Source: Vreelandella neptunia
GTDB taxonomy: Bacteria; Pseudomonadota; Gammaproteobacteria; Pseudomonadales; Halomonadaceae
Reading direction: 5' to 3'
NCBI RefSeq assembly: GCF_000712975.1
Contig: NZ_JHQL01000003.1
Location: forward strand, 744,001 to 808,000
DNA length: 64,000 bases
The translations under genes were made by a program, and so were the position numbers. Shown here one piece after another: positions 22,127 to 30,672 of this stretch. A model generated the notes under the pieces. The model searched no databases and was not told where the DNA came from. It saw nothing but the letters and a program-made list of their open reading frames with translations. The number at the start of each line of letters is the position of its first letter. Within the stretch, counting starts at the first letter, position 1.

Positions 22127-23536
22127 ATGGAATTAGATCCTCTGTTACTTTCAAGGCTGCAGTTCGCCTTTGTTGTTTCTTTTCACGCCATTTTCCCGGT
22201 GTTTACTATCGGTTTGGCTTCCTACATTGCGCTGCTGCATGGCTTGTTCTACAAAACGGAAAACCCTGCTTGGGATCGCTTGGCGCTCTTCTGGACAAAA
22301 GTGTTTGCCGTCGTATTTGGCATGGGTGTGGTATCAGGCATTGTTATGTCATTTCAGTTTGGTACCAACTGGAGCAACTTTGCCTACGCGACGTCTAACT
22401 TCTTAGGCCCAGTGCTCAGCTATGAAGTAGTAACAGCCTTTTTCTTAGAAGCTGCTTTTTTAGGCGTGCTCTTGTTTGGCCGCAATAAAGTGCCTGAAGG
22501 CGTGCACTTGTTTGCCGCCATCATGGTCGCAGTTGGCACGTTCATCTCTTCTTTCTGGATACTTTCCGCTAACAGCTGGATGCAAACACCGGCAGGTTTT
22601 GAGCTAATTGATGGTCGCTTTCATATCACTTCCTGGATGGAAGCACTCTTTAACCCCTCCTTCTGGTACCGCTTCGTTCACATGGGCATGGCGTCTTTCC
22701 TCACCGGTGGGTTCGTGGTTGCGGGCGTTAGCGCTTGGTTCTTACTACGCAAGCGTGATGTAGAAGCCAACAAAAAAGCATTATCCATGTGCTTATGGTT
22801 ATTATTGATCTTAGCGCCTGCACAGGCAGTGGTAGGGGATTTTCACGGCTTAAACACGCTAGAGCATCAACCAACTAAAGTAGCGGCCATGGAAGGTAAC
22901 TGGGAAACGCAAACCAACGTACCGCTGCTACTGTTCGCGATTCCTGATCAAGAATCACAAACCAACCACTTTGAAATTGGTATTCCTAACTTGGCTAGCT
23001 TAATTCTAACTCACCGTGCTGATGGTGAAGTTCCTGGGCTTAACGCAGTCCCGTTAGAAGAGCAGCCACCGGTAGCGATTGTTTTTTGGTCGTTCCGCGT
23101 CATGGTAGGTATTGGCTTACTGATGATTGCTGTTGCACTAGTAGGCTTGTTGCTACGTCGTAAGGGCCGTGTCTATGAAAACCGCCTGTTCCTAAAAACG
23201 CTGACTGTCATGATTATTTCCCCCTTCCTAGCAGTTCTGGGTGGCTGGATCGTTACTGAATCCGGACGTGCCCCATGGTTGGTGTATGGCGTTATGACCC
23301 ATGCAGAAGGGTTAACGCCTTCACTGACAGGTGGTATGGCTCTATTTACTTTAATTGGCTACATCGCTGTTTACAGCGTAGTGTTTTTAACAGGGATTTA
23401 TTACCTCACGCGTGTTGTACGCAACGGTATGCACGAAGAGCAAATAGAAGTGGAAGGCGAAGTTGAACGCCCGAAACGTCCGTTGTCCGCTGCACACACT
23501 CCCTTTGACGATGATTTGGAAGGAGCCAACGCATGA
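22127..23536 (+). CDS. cioA: Cyanide-insensitive bd-type quinol oxidase subunit I
   Basis: A 469-residue heme-bearing subunit that oxidises quinol and reduces oxygen to water. About nine membrane helices. The N-terminal FVVSFHAIFPVFTIGLASY carries the b595 ligand region, FVHMGMASFLTGGF a second heme His, and ESGRAPW replaces the GRQPW of E. coli CydA. The short Q loop and ESGRAPW point to the CIO subtype (CioA). AGGAGG lies 6 bases before the ATG. cioB overlaps its stop by four bases. No cydX-like small gene follows cioB. Confidence 0.94.
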   Translation: MELDPLLLSRLQFAFVVSFHAIFPVFTIGLASYIALLHGLFYKTENPAWDRLALFWTKVFAVVFGMGVVSGIVMSFQFGTNWSNFAYATSNFLGPVLSYEVVTAFFLEAAFLGVLLFGRNKVPEGVHLFAAIMVAVGTFISSFWILSANSWMQTPAGFELIDGRFHITSWMEALFNPSFWYRFVHMGMASFLTGGFVVAGVSAWFLLRKRDVEANKKALSMCLWLLLILAPAQAVVGDFHGLNTLEHQPTKVAAMEGNWETQTNVPLLLFAIPDQESQTNHFEIGIPNLASLILTHRADGEVPGLNAVPLEEQPPVAIVFWSFRVMVGIGLLMIAVALVGLLLRRKGRVYENRLFLKTLTVMIISPFLAVLGGWIVTESGRAPWLVYGVMTHAEGLTPSLTGGMALFTLIGYIAVYSVVFLTGIYYLTRVVRNGMHEEQIEVEGEVERPKRPLSAAHTPFDDDLEGANA

Positions 23537-24531
23537 GTATTGATCTTTCGCTCATTTGGGCTGCCATCATTGGTTTCGGCGTCATTATGTACGTCTTAAT
23601 GGATGGCTTTGATCTAGGGTTAGGCATTTTGTTTCCCTTCGCACCTGATGAAGAGTCACGTGATGTCATGATGAACTCTGTTGCCCCTGTGTGGGATGGC
23701 AATGAGACGTGGCTGGTGTTGGGCGGAGCGGGTCTACTTGGCGCGTTTCCCCTGGTTTATTCTGTGTTTTTACCCGCGCTCTATATCGGTGTTTTTCTGA
23801 TGTTAGCTGGGTTAATTTTTCGCGGGATCTCGTTTGAGTTTCGTTTCAAGTCTAAGAAAAATCGCCGCTGGTGGAACCGTGCTTTCTGTTGGGGCTCTGC
23901 CATAGCCACCTTCGCACAAGGCGCAGTAGTTGGTGCTTATATTCAAGGATTTGCTGTTGAAGATTTCCGCTATGTCGGTGGTGCACTGGATTGGCTGACA
24001 CCTTTCACTATACTGACAGGGCTTGGACTAATGGCAGGCTATGCGCTGCTTGGCTCTACTTGGCTAATCTTGAAGTCTGAAGGTCATGTCCAACAGTGGG
24101 CTTATCGTATTACACCAAAACTGCTTTTAGCAGTACTGGTAGTATTCGGTATTGTTAGCTTATGGACACCACTGGTTAGCCCCGAAGTGCGCGACCGCTG
24201 GATGAACCAGATTCACTTAATTTGGTTCTTCCCGATTCTTGCAATGGTGTGCGCTGGAGCTCTTTATCGCGCAGTAAAACGCCAGCAGGAAGGTTTACCT
24301 TTTGTCGCAACGCTGGGCCTATTTATCTTTACCTACCTGGGCCTAATCGCTAGCAAATGGCCGGTTATCGTCCCGCCTAACTATACGATTTGGGATGCCG
24401 CATCGGCACCTGAGTCACAGCTATTTTTATTAGTCGGCGTGCTGTTTGTTATCCCTATTGTGCTGGCATACACCGCTTGGACCTACTGGGTGTTCCGTGG
24501 CAAGGTAAAAGTAGGCGAAGGATATCACTGA
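23533..24531 (+). CDS. cioB: Cyanide-insensitive bd-type quinol oxidase subunit II
   Basis: A 332-residue structural subunit with about eight membrane helices, partner of CioA. It opens IDLSLIWAAIIGFGVIMYVL with the conserved DGFDLGLGILFPF and PVWDGNETWLVLGGAGL blocks. ATGA overlap with cioA shows translational coupling. A strong terminator follows. Confidence 0.94.
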   Translation: MSIDLSLIWAAIIGFGVIMYVLMDGFDLGLGILFPFAPDEESRDVMMNSVAPVWDGNETWLVLGGAGLLGAFPLVYSVFLPALYIGVFLMLAGLIFRGISFEFRFKSKKNRRWWNRAFCWGSAIATFAQGAVVGAYIQGFAVEDFRYVGGALDWLTPFTILTGLGLMAGYALLGSTWLILKSEGHVQQWAYRITPKLLLAVLVVFGIVSLWTPLVSPEVRDRWMNQIHLIWFFPILAMVCAGALYRAVKRQQEGLPFVATLGLFIFTYLGLIASKWPVIVPPNYTIWDAASAPESQLFLLVGVLFVIPIVLAYTAWTYWVFRGKVKVGEGYH

Positions 24532-24569
24532 AGCGTCACTATTTAGCCTATTGACTGCTTTTTCACGAT

Positions 24570-24600
24570 AAAAAGGGGTGCCTACATGGCACCCCTTTTT
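24570..24600 (+). terminator. Intrinsic terminator of cioAB
   Basis: AAAAAGGGGTGCC / GGCACCCCTTTTT is a perfect 13-bp stem with a TACAT loop and a U tract. It can also serve the convergent lactate dehydrogenase gene. Confidence 0.9.
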
Positions 24601-24674
24601 GATACAACATCGAAAGCGAATATATCAATTAAGCTAAATGTATCAGCAATAAAACAGGCCTAAATGAAGGAGGC

Positions 24675-25844
24675 TTAAAGCTTGACGGTAGGGTCAGCAA
24701 AGCCATTCGGCACATAAAGGTTATGAGGGCCTAAACGGCTGACGTCTGTTTCACCGCACAGCGCCATAGTGGTATCAAGCTCTTTATGAATAATCTGGAG
24801 CGCCTTGGTCACTCCCTCTTCGCCAGCAGCCCCTAAACCATAGGTGAAAGCGCGTCCAATGTAGGTCCCCTTGGCACCCAGCGCCAATGCTTTGAGTACA
24901 TCCTGGCCTGAACGAATACCAGAATCGAGATGCACTTCAATCTCATTGCCTACCTCGTCCATAATACTTGGCAGCATACGAATTGAACTCATTGCGCCAT
25001 CCAGCTGACGACCACCATGATTAGAAACAATAATGGCATCGGCACCAATTTCTACGGCGCAGCGCGCATCTTCCGGGGTCATAATCCCCTTCACAATCAA
25101 CTTGCCACCCCACCACTCTTTAAATTGAGCAATCCGCTTCCAGTCTAGCGATACATCAAATGCCTCTGCTGTCCATGCTGATAATGAAGAAGGGTCGGTA
25201 ACACCTTTTGCATGCCCAACAATATTACCAAACGATCGACGTTTGGTTTTCAACATCTCCAACCCCCAAGGAATTTTCGTCGCCATATTAGCGATTGATT
25301 TTGCAGTCAATTTAGGCGGTGCAGATAACCCATTTTTAAGATCTTTGTGACGTTGCCCCAGGACTTGCAAATCGACAGTGACCACCACAGCAGAACAGTT
25401 AGCCGCTTTTGCGCGCTCAAACAAGCGACGCATAAAGTCATCGTCTTTTAAGGTATACACTTGGAACCAGAAAGGTTGCGTGGTGTGTTCTGCAACATCC
25501 TCAATCGAACAAATCGACATGGTCGAAAGTGTAAACGGCACACCGAATTTTTCAGCGGCGCGCGCTGCTTTAATTTCACCATCCGCCGACTGCATTCCCG
25601 TTAGACCCACTGGCGCCAGCGCAACCGGCATTGCAACATCTTCGCCAATCATAGAACTTCGGGTAGAGCGCCCTGACATATCGACCGCCACGCGCTGTTT
25701 CAAATGAATATGCTGGAAGTCGCTGGTATTTTCGCGAAAGGTTTGTTCTGTCCAGCTACCCGACTCGGCATAGTCGTAGAACATTTTTGGCGTACGGCGA
25801 ACATAATGGCGACGAAGATCTTCAATGCTGGTATAGATCGGCAT
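24675..25844 (-). CDS. lldD: FMN-dependent alpha-hydroxy acid (L-lactate) dehydrogenase
   Basis: A 389-residue TIM-barrel flavoenzyme that oxidises L-lactate to pyruvate and passes electrons to quinone. The signature SNHGGRQLDGA holds the catalytic His and substrate Arg; LAPVGLTGMQ and DSGIRSGQDVLKAL bind FMN. MPIYTSIEDLRRHYVRRTPKMF is the usual start. GAGGG lies 7 bases before the ATG. There is no adjacent lactate permease or LldR. Another 2-hydroxy acid (glycolate, mandelate) cannot be excluded. Confidence 0.9.
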   Translation of the reverse strand: MPIYTSIEDLRRHYVRRTPKMFYDYAESGSWTEQTFRENTSDFQHIHLKQRVAVDMSGRSTRSSMIGEDVAMPVALAPVGLTGMQSADGEIKAARAAEKFGVPFTLSTMSICSIEDVAEHTTQPFWFQVYTLKDDDFMRRLFERAKAANCSAVVVTVDLQVLGQRHKDLKNGLSAPPKLTAKSIANMATKIPWGLEMLKTKRRSFGNIVGHAKGVTDPSSLSAWTAEAFDVSLDWKRIAQFKEWWGGKLIVKGIMTPEDARCAVEIGADAIIVSNHGGRQLDGAMSSIRMLPSIMDEVGNEIEVHLDSGIRSGQDVLKALALGAKGTYIGRAFTYGLGAAGEEGVTKALQIIHKELDTTMALCGETDVSRLGPHNLYVPNGFADPTVKL

Positions 25845-25962
25845 GGCACACCCTCAAGAGAGATTGTTTTCCTAAACATCTAGAACAGACAATCACTATA
25901 GTTAAAAAATAAATATACAAAAACAAAATTAACTACAAGATTCGTACAAGCAATCAACAAGT

Positions 25963-25971
25963 TGGTATAAT
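25963..25971 (+). promoter_or_regulatory. Extended -10 promoter for the ABC operon
   Basis: TGGTATAAT is an extended -10 element (TGn plus TATAAT) 43 bases before the ATPase start. No good -35 is seen, which extended -10 promoters can tolerate. The flanks are A/T-rich. Confidence 0.45.
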
Positions 25972-26013
25972 AACAATCACCAAGATAGTGAGCATTAATG
26001 CTGGGAGATACTT

Positions 26014-26691
26014 ATGTTACCCCCCCTGTTAGCCCTGCATCAGATAAGCAAAACCTTCAGCACTCCGCAAGGCTCACTACACGTGCTCAACGAGATAAAT
26101 CTCACCCTTTCCCAAGGAGAAAGCCTTGCGTTGATGGGCGAGTCGGGCAGTGGTAAATCTACCTTGCTACACATCGCTGCAGGACTAGAAATGCCTAATC
26201 AGGGAGAGGTCGCTATCGCTGGGCAAGCTTTGTCATCGCTCAACGAACCAGCCCGAGCGAGACTGCGCCGCCAGCAATTGGGGCTTATTTTTCAGCAATT
26301 TCACCTTGTGCCAAGTCTCAACGTCATTGATAACCTCTCGCTGCAAGCTCGGCTTGCACGCACTGAAAATGCTGAATGGAGTGCGTATTTGCTTGATCGG
26401 CTAGGGCTTTCTGGTCGTGAAGAGCACTACCCCGAGCAGCTATCAGGCGGCCAGCAACAACGTTTAGCAATTGGCCGTGCCCTAGCAGTACGCCCAGCCT
26501 TATTACTTGCCGACGAACCGACCGGTAACCTTGACGAACAAAGTGCCGATACCGTGCTAACTTTATTGCTGGATTTAGTCAAAGAGACTCAATGCGCACT
26601 GCTGATGGTTACCCATAGCGCACGGGTAGCAGCCCCATTGAACCGCACGTTTCGCCTTCACTTAGGGCAGCTGAAGGAAACAAGGCAATGA
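26014..26691 (+). CDS. ABC transporter ATPase (YbbA/LolD/MacB type)
   Basis: A 225-residue ATPase. Walker A is GESGSGKST, the Q-loop is in [12 protein letters not shown], the signature LSGGQQQR, Walker [13 protein letters not shown] and the switch His in VTHSA. This subtype energises mechanotransmission complexes with FtsX-type permeases (lipoprotein release or efflux) more often than import. GGGAG lies 6 bases before the ATG. ATGA overlap with the permease gene downstream. Confidence 0.92.
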   Translation: MLPPLLALHQISKTFSTPQGSLHVLNEINLTLSQGESLALMGESGSGKSTLLHIAAGLEMPNQGEVAIAGQALSSLNEPARARLRRQQLGLIFQQFHLVPSLNVIDNLSLQARLARTENAEWSAYLLDRLGLSGREEHYPEQLSGGQQQRLAIGRALAVRPALLLADEPTGNLDEQSADTVLTLLLDLVKETQCALLMVTHSARVAAPLNRTFRLHLGQLKETRQ

Positions 26692-29198
26692 TACTGCGGG
26701 TGTTAATGACTCTGTTGGCTCATTACCGACGTCACCCTGGCCAGCTTGCTATGCTGTTGGTAGGCCTTTGGGTTGCCAGTGCCCTTTGGAGTAGCGTGCA
26801 AGCCATTAACGCCACCGCCAAAGAGAGCTATGCCCGTTCTAACGCGCTGCTGAGCGTAGAAACCGACCAGCTTACCCGTCGCGATGGCAACGCCCTTAGC
26901 ATCGATGACTACTTATCACTCCGTCACGCAGGTCTCCCCGTATCACCGCTACTGGAGAGCTCACTGACAATAAGAAATACTCAGGTGACGGTACTTGGCA
27001 TCGACCCATTAACACTACCCTCTTCAAATGAAAGCAACCGTGCCAATGGAAACGGCGGTTCACTGACCCAGTTTTTATCGCCACCTTGGCAAACTCAGCT
27101 CGCTCCAGATACGTTAGAAGTCTTCAAACTCAACAGTCAACAGGCTACCGGCGCTACCCCTGCTATTGGTAATCAGCGGCTACCACCGTTAGCACTCCGC
27201 AACGACCTTCCCCCTAACACACTGGTAATGGATATCGCCGCTGTATCTGCACTTTTTGGCGATCAGTCCACACTCAGTTTGGTCACCGCAGCAGGAGCAT
27301 TGACTCAGCCGCCAGAAGGCTATCGCCTTACTCGCGCGGCCAATCTTGCTTCGCCTGAACAGCTCACCGATAGCTTTCATCTCAACTTGACGGCACTAGC
27401 ACTGCTTTCGCTGGTGGTTGGGATGTTTATTGTCCAAGCCGCCTTAGGGCTAGCTATGGAACAGCGTATGGCGACTCTACGCACATTGCGAGCCATCGGC
27501 GTGCCCGGCAAAACAATCACTCTCGCCATTCTTATAGAGCTACTGATCTTTGGTCTGGTTGGCGCTGTGCTTGGACTCATCAGCGGCCTATGGCTGGCCG
27601 GCAAGCTGCTACCTGATGTGGCCAGCACACTTACCTCGCTGTATCAGACTGACGTTCAGCACTCGCTAGCACTGCCCTGGCATTATTGGCTTGGCAGTGT
27701 AGCCGTCACTTTGGGTGGTTTGCTATTAGCAGGTAGTGGCGTGCTGTGGCGTGCTTCCAAGCTACAAGTCTTGGCCCTTGGGCAGTCTTACGCCTGGCGA
27801 TACAGCTATCAGCGCCAGCTAGTGCGCATGCTGCAAGCGGGCGGATTAGCCGGAGTGTTAACGTTAGGGTTAGCCGCTTGGTTGAAGATGCTTCCAGCCG
27901 GCGAGGGGTTAGTGGTCAGTTTCAGCTTAGTCGCTGCGTTACTTTTCAGCTGTGCACTGTGTCTACCACCAGCTCTCAATACCTTACTACGGTTGTTGCA
28001 ACGGCGATTGCAGCGCTACCCGCTGGGTCAATGGGCAACTGCGGATATGCAACAACAGCTGCCCCGTTTATCCCTCGCGATGATGGCCTTATTCATTGCA
28101 TTGGCAACTAATTTGGGCGTTAGCAGTATGGTAGGAGGTTTCCGGCTAACGTTTTTAGAATGGCTAGACCAGCGATTAGTAGCACCGCTATACATCAATG
28201 CAACACCAGCAACGCTCATTACTCTCAATGAGTGGCTAATCTCACAGCCAGAGGTGCTGGAAACCTTACCTACCGCGCGCGGTAACACTGAGTTGCTGGC
28301 TATTAATTCTTCGTCTCACGAAAACATCTCGACTCAAATGGCATCGCTTGGGTCCCTTGCCCTTTTTGGTATCAGCACGGTGCCAACACTAACCTCCCAG
28401 TGGCCGTTGCTAAAGACACTTAATGGGGCACCGCAAGCTTGGGAAGCCCTGAACAATCAAAGCGTATTCATCAATGAACAAATGGCGGTAGCCCGAAAAC
28501 TTCAACCTGGCGACAGCGTTCTTCTTGAAACACTACAAGGCGCTGAATGGTTGACGGTAGCGGCCATTTACCCTGATTACGGTAACCCACAGCAGCAGCT
28601 ATTGGTTACTGTTGATACGCTTACACAGCGCTTTGAAGGCGAACTAGCATCAACAGGCATCGCATTACATGATGAGGCCGATGCAGATACATTTCGCCAA
28701 GCGTTAATCACGACATTTGACCTTTCACCTGATGCCTTAATAAACCAACATGAGGTGAAGAAGGTAGCCACACAAATTTTTGAGCGTACCTTCAGCATCA
28801 CCCGGGCATTGAATGGCTTAACGCTGGCTGTGGCTGCACTCGCACTTCTGGCAACACTACTGGCCCAAGCGCAACATCGACAGCGGCAACTTGCTACACT
28901 GTGGGCGCTAGGCGTACCGCGTGCCACCCTTGCGCTGCTGCCACTGGTTCAGTTGGGTGGGCTGGCGTTACTTACTGGCTTACTGGCTGTACCGCTTGGC
29001 ATCTCAATTACCTGGCTCCTGGTGGCCGTAATTAATGTCGCCGCTTTTGGCTGGCGGCTACCACTTCAGCTATTTCCCCTGGATATACTGGTCATGCTGT
29101 TTACCGCATTTAGCGTTGCCCTTGTCGCTGCGGCGTTACCGGCCCTGCAGCTTTGGCGAACATCGCCTCGTGCGTTGCTTAACGAAGGTGCCCAATGA
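26688..29198 (+). CDS. FtsX-type ABC permease (YbbP-like)
   Basis: An 836-residue inner-membrane protein with an N-terminal helix (about 18-38), a periplasmic region (about 40-225), a first FtsX block of helices (about 228-360), further helices (about 385-500), a second periplasmic domain (about 500-700) and a C-terminal FtsX block (about 705-830). Two FtsX repeats and this length fit the YbbP family. EQRMATLRTLRAIGVPGKT and RQLATLWALGVPRATL are the repeated coupling loops that contact the ATPase. It is joined by four-base overlaps to the genes on both sides. Confidence 0.9.
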   Translation: MILRVLMTLLAHYRRHPGQLAMLLVGLWVASALWSSVQAINATAKESYARSNALLSVETDQLTRRDGNALSIDDYLSLRHAGLPVSPLLESSLTIRNTQVTVLGIDPLTLPSSNESNRANGNGGSLTQFLSPPWQTQLAPDTLEVFKLNSQQATGATPAIGNQRLPPLALRNDLPPNTLVMDIAAVSALFGDQSTLSLVTAAGALTQPPEGYRLTRAANLASPEQLTDSFHLNLTALALLSLVVGMFIVQAALGLAMEQRMATLRTLRAIGVPGKTITLAILIELLIFGLVGAVLGLISGLWLAGKLLPDVASTLTSLYQTDVQHSLALPWHYWLGSVAVTLGGLLLAGSGVLWRASKLQVLALGQSYAWRYSYQRQLVRMLQAGGLAGVLTLGLAAWLKMLPAGEGLVVSFSLVAALLFSCALCLPPALNTLLRLLQRRLQRYPLGQWATADMQQQLPRLSLAMMALFIALATNLGVSSMVGGFRLTFLEWLDQRLVAPLYINATPATLITLNEWLISQPEVLETLPTARGNTELLAINSSSHENISTQMASLGSLALFGISTVPTLTSQWPLLKTLNGAPQAWEALNNQSVFINEQMAVARKLQPGDSVLLETLQGAEWLTVAAIYPDYGNPQQQLLVTVDTLTQRFEGELASTGIALHDEADADTFRQALITTFDLSPDALINQHEVKKVATQIFERTFSITRALNGLTLAVAALALLATLLAQAQHRQRQLATLWALGVPRATLALLPLVQLGGLALLTGLLAVPLGISITWLLVAVINVAAFGWRLPLQLFPLDILVMLFTAFSVALVAAALPALQLWRTSPRALLNEGAQ

Positions 29199-30373
29199 TC
29201 TACGGTTGGGTTAACGCATTCGCAGCTATCGCTATCGGCCTTGGGCTTGCGTCCTGCAGTGACGCGCCGTCCACTGAAAGCACACAGACTCAACAGCCAT
29301 CACACAACGGCTTTGCGGGCCTGGGCGCGCAGGCACAAGGATTTGCTCAAGCAGATGCTTCCGTGTCTTTGGTGTTTCCACATGATCACGGCCCCCATCC
29401 AGACTACCGCATTGAATGGTGGTATCTCACAGCTAACCTTGAAGATAGCCAAGGTGAACCGCTAGGCCTTCAATGGACCCTGTTCCGGCAGGCCCTTATG
29501 CCACCACAGCAACGCCCGACTCCTGCCCCCTGGGCCACCGATCAAGTTTGGATGGCTCATATGGGCATCTCTCAGCACGCAACCCATGTTGCTGCCGAGC
29601 GCTTTGCCCGTAGCCACAGTGGTGAATCGTCTTCCAAACTTGTTCAGCAACGGGGGCAAGCGGGTGTGGTGGCTACTCCTTTTCATGCGTGGATTGATGA
29701 TTGGTTCTTTAGAAGCCCGTTAGAGGCTAACTTCGAACGTTTTACTCTAAGCGCTTATAGTGGTCACGGAAACGAACGGTTTGGCTACGATCTCACACTT
29801 AGCGCGGAAGGCCCTTTGGTGTGGCATGGTGAAAACGGGTTTAACGCCAAAACAGTTCAGGGCCAGGGTTCTCACTACTACAGCCAGCCGTTTTTACACA
29901 TTGAAGGAAGCGTCACCCTAAATGGTGAATCCCGGCACGTGCAAGGCAGCGGTTGGTTAGACAGGGAATGGAGCAGCCAGCTACTCAACGCCGAACAAAC
30001 GGGCTGGGATTGGTTTTCCCTGCACCTGGATGATGGCCGCAAGCTGATGGCTTACCGGTTGCGCGGCGGTGGCGAAAATGGCTCGGACTATCGCTTTGCA
30101 CACCTGTTTAACGCAGATGGCCAGACAGAACTGATCGGGCCAGACAGCGTTATGCTCTTACCTCTTGCCACTGAACGTGTAGCAGAAAGAGACATTCCCA
30201 CCCAATGGCAGTTAACGCTCCCCGACGCCAATCTTGAACTCACCATAGAAGCGCGGCACCCCAATCGCTGGATGCCCACCACCGTGCCCTATTGGGAAGG
30301 TGATGTAGTGGTGCGCAACACGTCCACCCAACAACAGATTGGTGTAGGCTACTTAGAAATGACTGGCTATTAA
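29195..30373 (+). CDS. CrtC/AttH-like lipocalin-fold lipoprotein
   Basis: A 392-residue protein with a lipoprotein signal (lipobox LASC, Cys21; Ser at +2 predicts the outer membrane). The mature part is a tandem lipocalin-like fold of the CrtC/AttH 'secreted hydrolase' family, with DHGPHPDYRIEWWYLT near the start, GSGWLDREWS in the middle, and YWEGDVVV near the end. Some homologues are carotenoid hydratases, but these lack lipobox and ABC partners. The ATGA overlap with the permease implies the lipoprotein works with the transporter, perhaps on a hydrophobic compound crossing the envelope. That role is inference. Confidence 0.83.
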   Translation: MIYGWVNAFAAIAIGLGLASCSDAPSTESTQTQQPSHNGFAGLGAQAQGFAQADASVSLVFPHDHGPHPDYRIEWWYLTANLEDSQGEPLGLQWTLFRQALMPPQQRPTPAPWATDQVWMAHMGISQHATHVAAERFARSHSGESSSKLVQQRGQAGVVATPFHAWIDDWFFRSPLEANFERFTLSAYSGHGNERFGYDLTLSAEGPLVWHGENGFNAKTVQGQGSHYYSQPFLHIEGSVTLNGESRHVQGSGWLDREWSSQLLNAEQTGWDWFSLHLDDGRKLMAYRLRGGGENGSDYRFAHLFNADGQTELIGPDSVMLLPLATERVAERDIPTQWQLTLPDANLELTIEARHPNRWMPTTVPYWEGDVVVRNTSTQQQIGVGYLEMTGY

Positions 30374-30425
30374 CCAAGACCGACGACAATAAAAGCCGTT
30401 TGCTGCTCTTGGTTACTGCTTTTAT
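30371..30425 (+). repeat. Interleaved inverted repeats after the lipoprotein gene
   Basis: TAACCAAG (30371-30378) pairs with CTTGGTTA (30408-30415), and ATAAAAGC (30389-30396) pairs with GCTTTTAT (30418-30425). The arms interleave, so the two 8-bp stems either form an H-type pseudoknot or exclude each other. The first arm contains the stop codon. The second stem ends in TTTTAT and may work as a terminator. Confidence 0.4.
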
Positions 30426-30672
30426 AGTACTCCGCCTTTAGCGAATTCATTATCTAAAAGCAGCGGTGCTGGCGGGCCGTTCTTCTGAGTGCTAGCCTAA
30501 TAAGTAGCTAAATAATCTTATATTCATCTTATTTCGAGGCAATTTAATAGCAAAAAACACTGATTAAATTGATGATACTGCTAATTAATGTGTAGAGTTT
30601 GCACTTATAACAACTAAAAACAGTGCCTTGACCTGGGCAAATAAAAACGACTCACATAGGCAGGTATTTCAG

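Noticed and set aside
22027..22398. Frame running from the intergenic region into cioA
   Set aside because: Out of frame with cioA, no ribosome site; the AGGAGG site serves cioA.
30371..30425. Metabolite riboswitch for the PilZ gene
   Set aside because: No known aptamer core, and it starts at the upstream stop codon almost 250 bases from the PilZ start.
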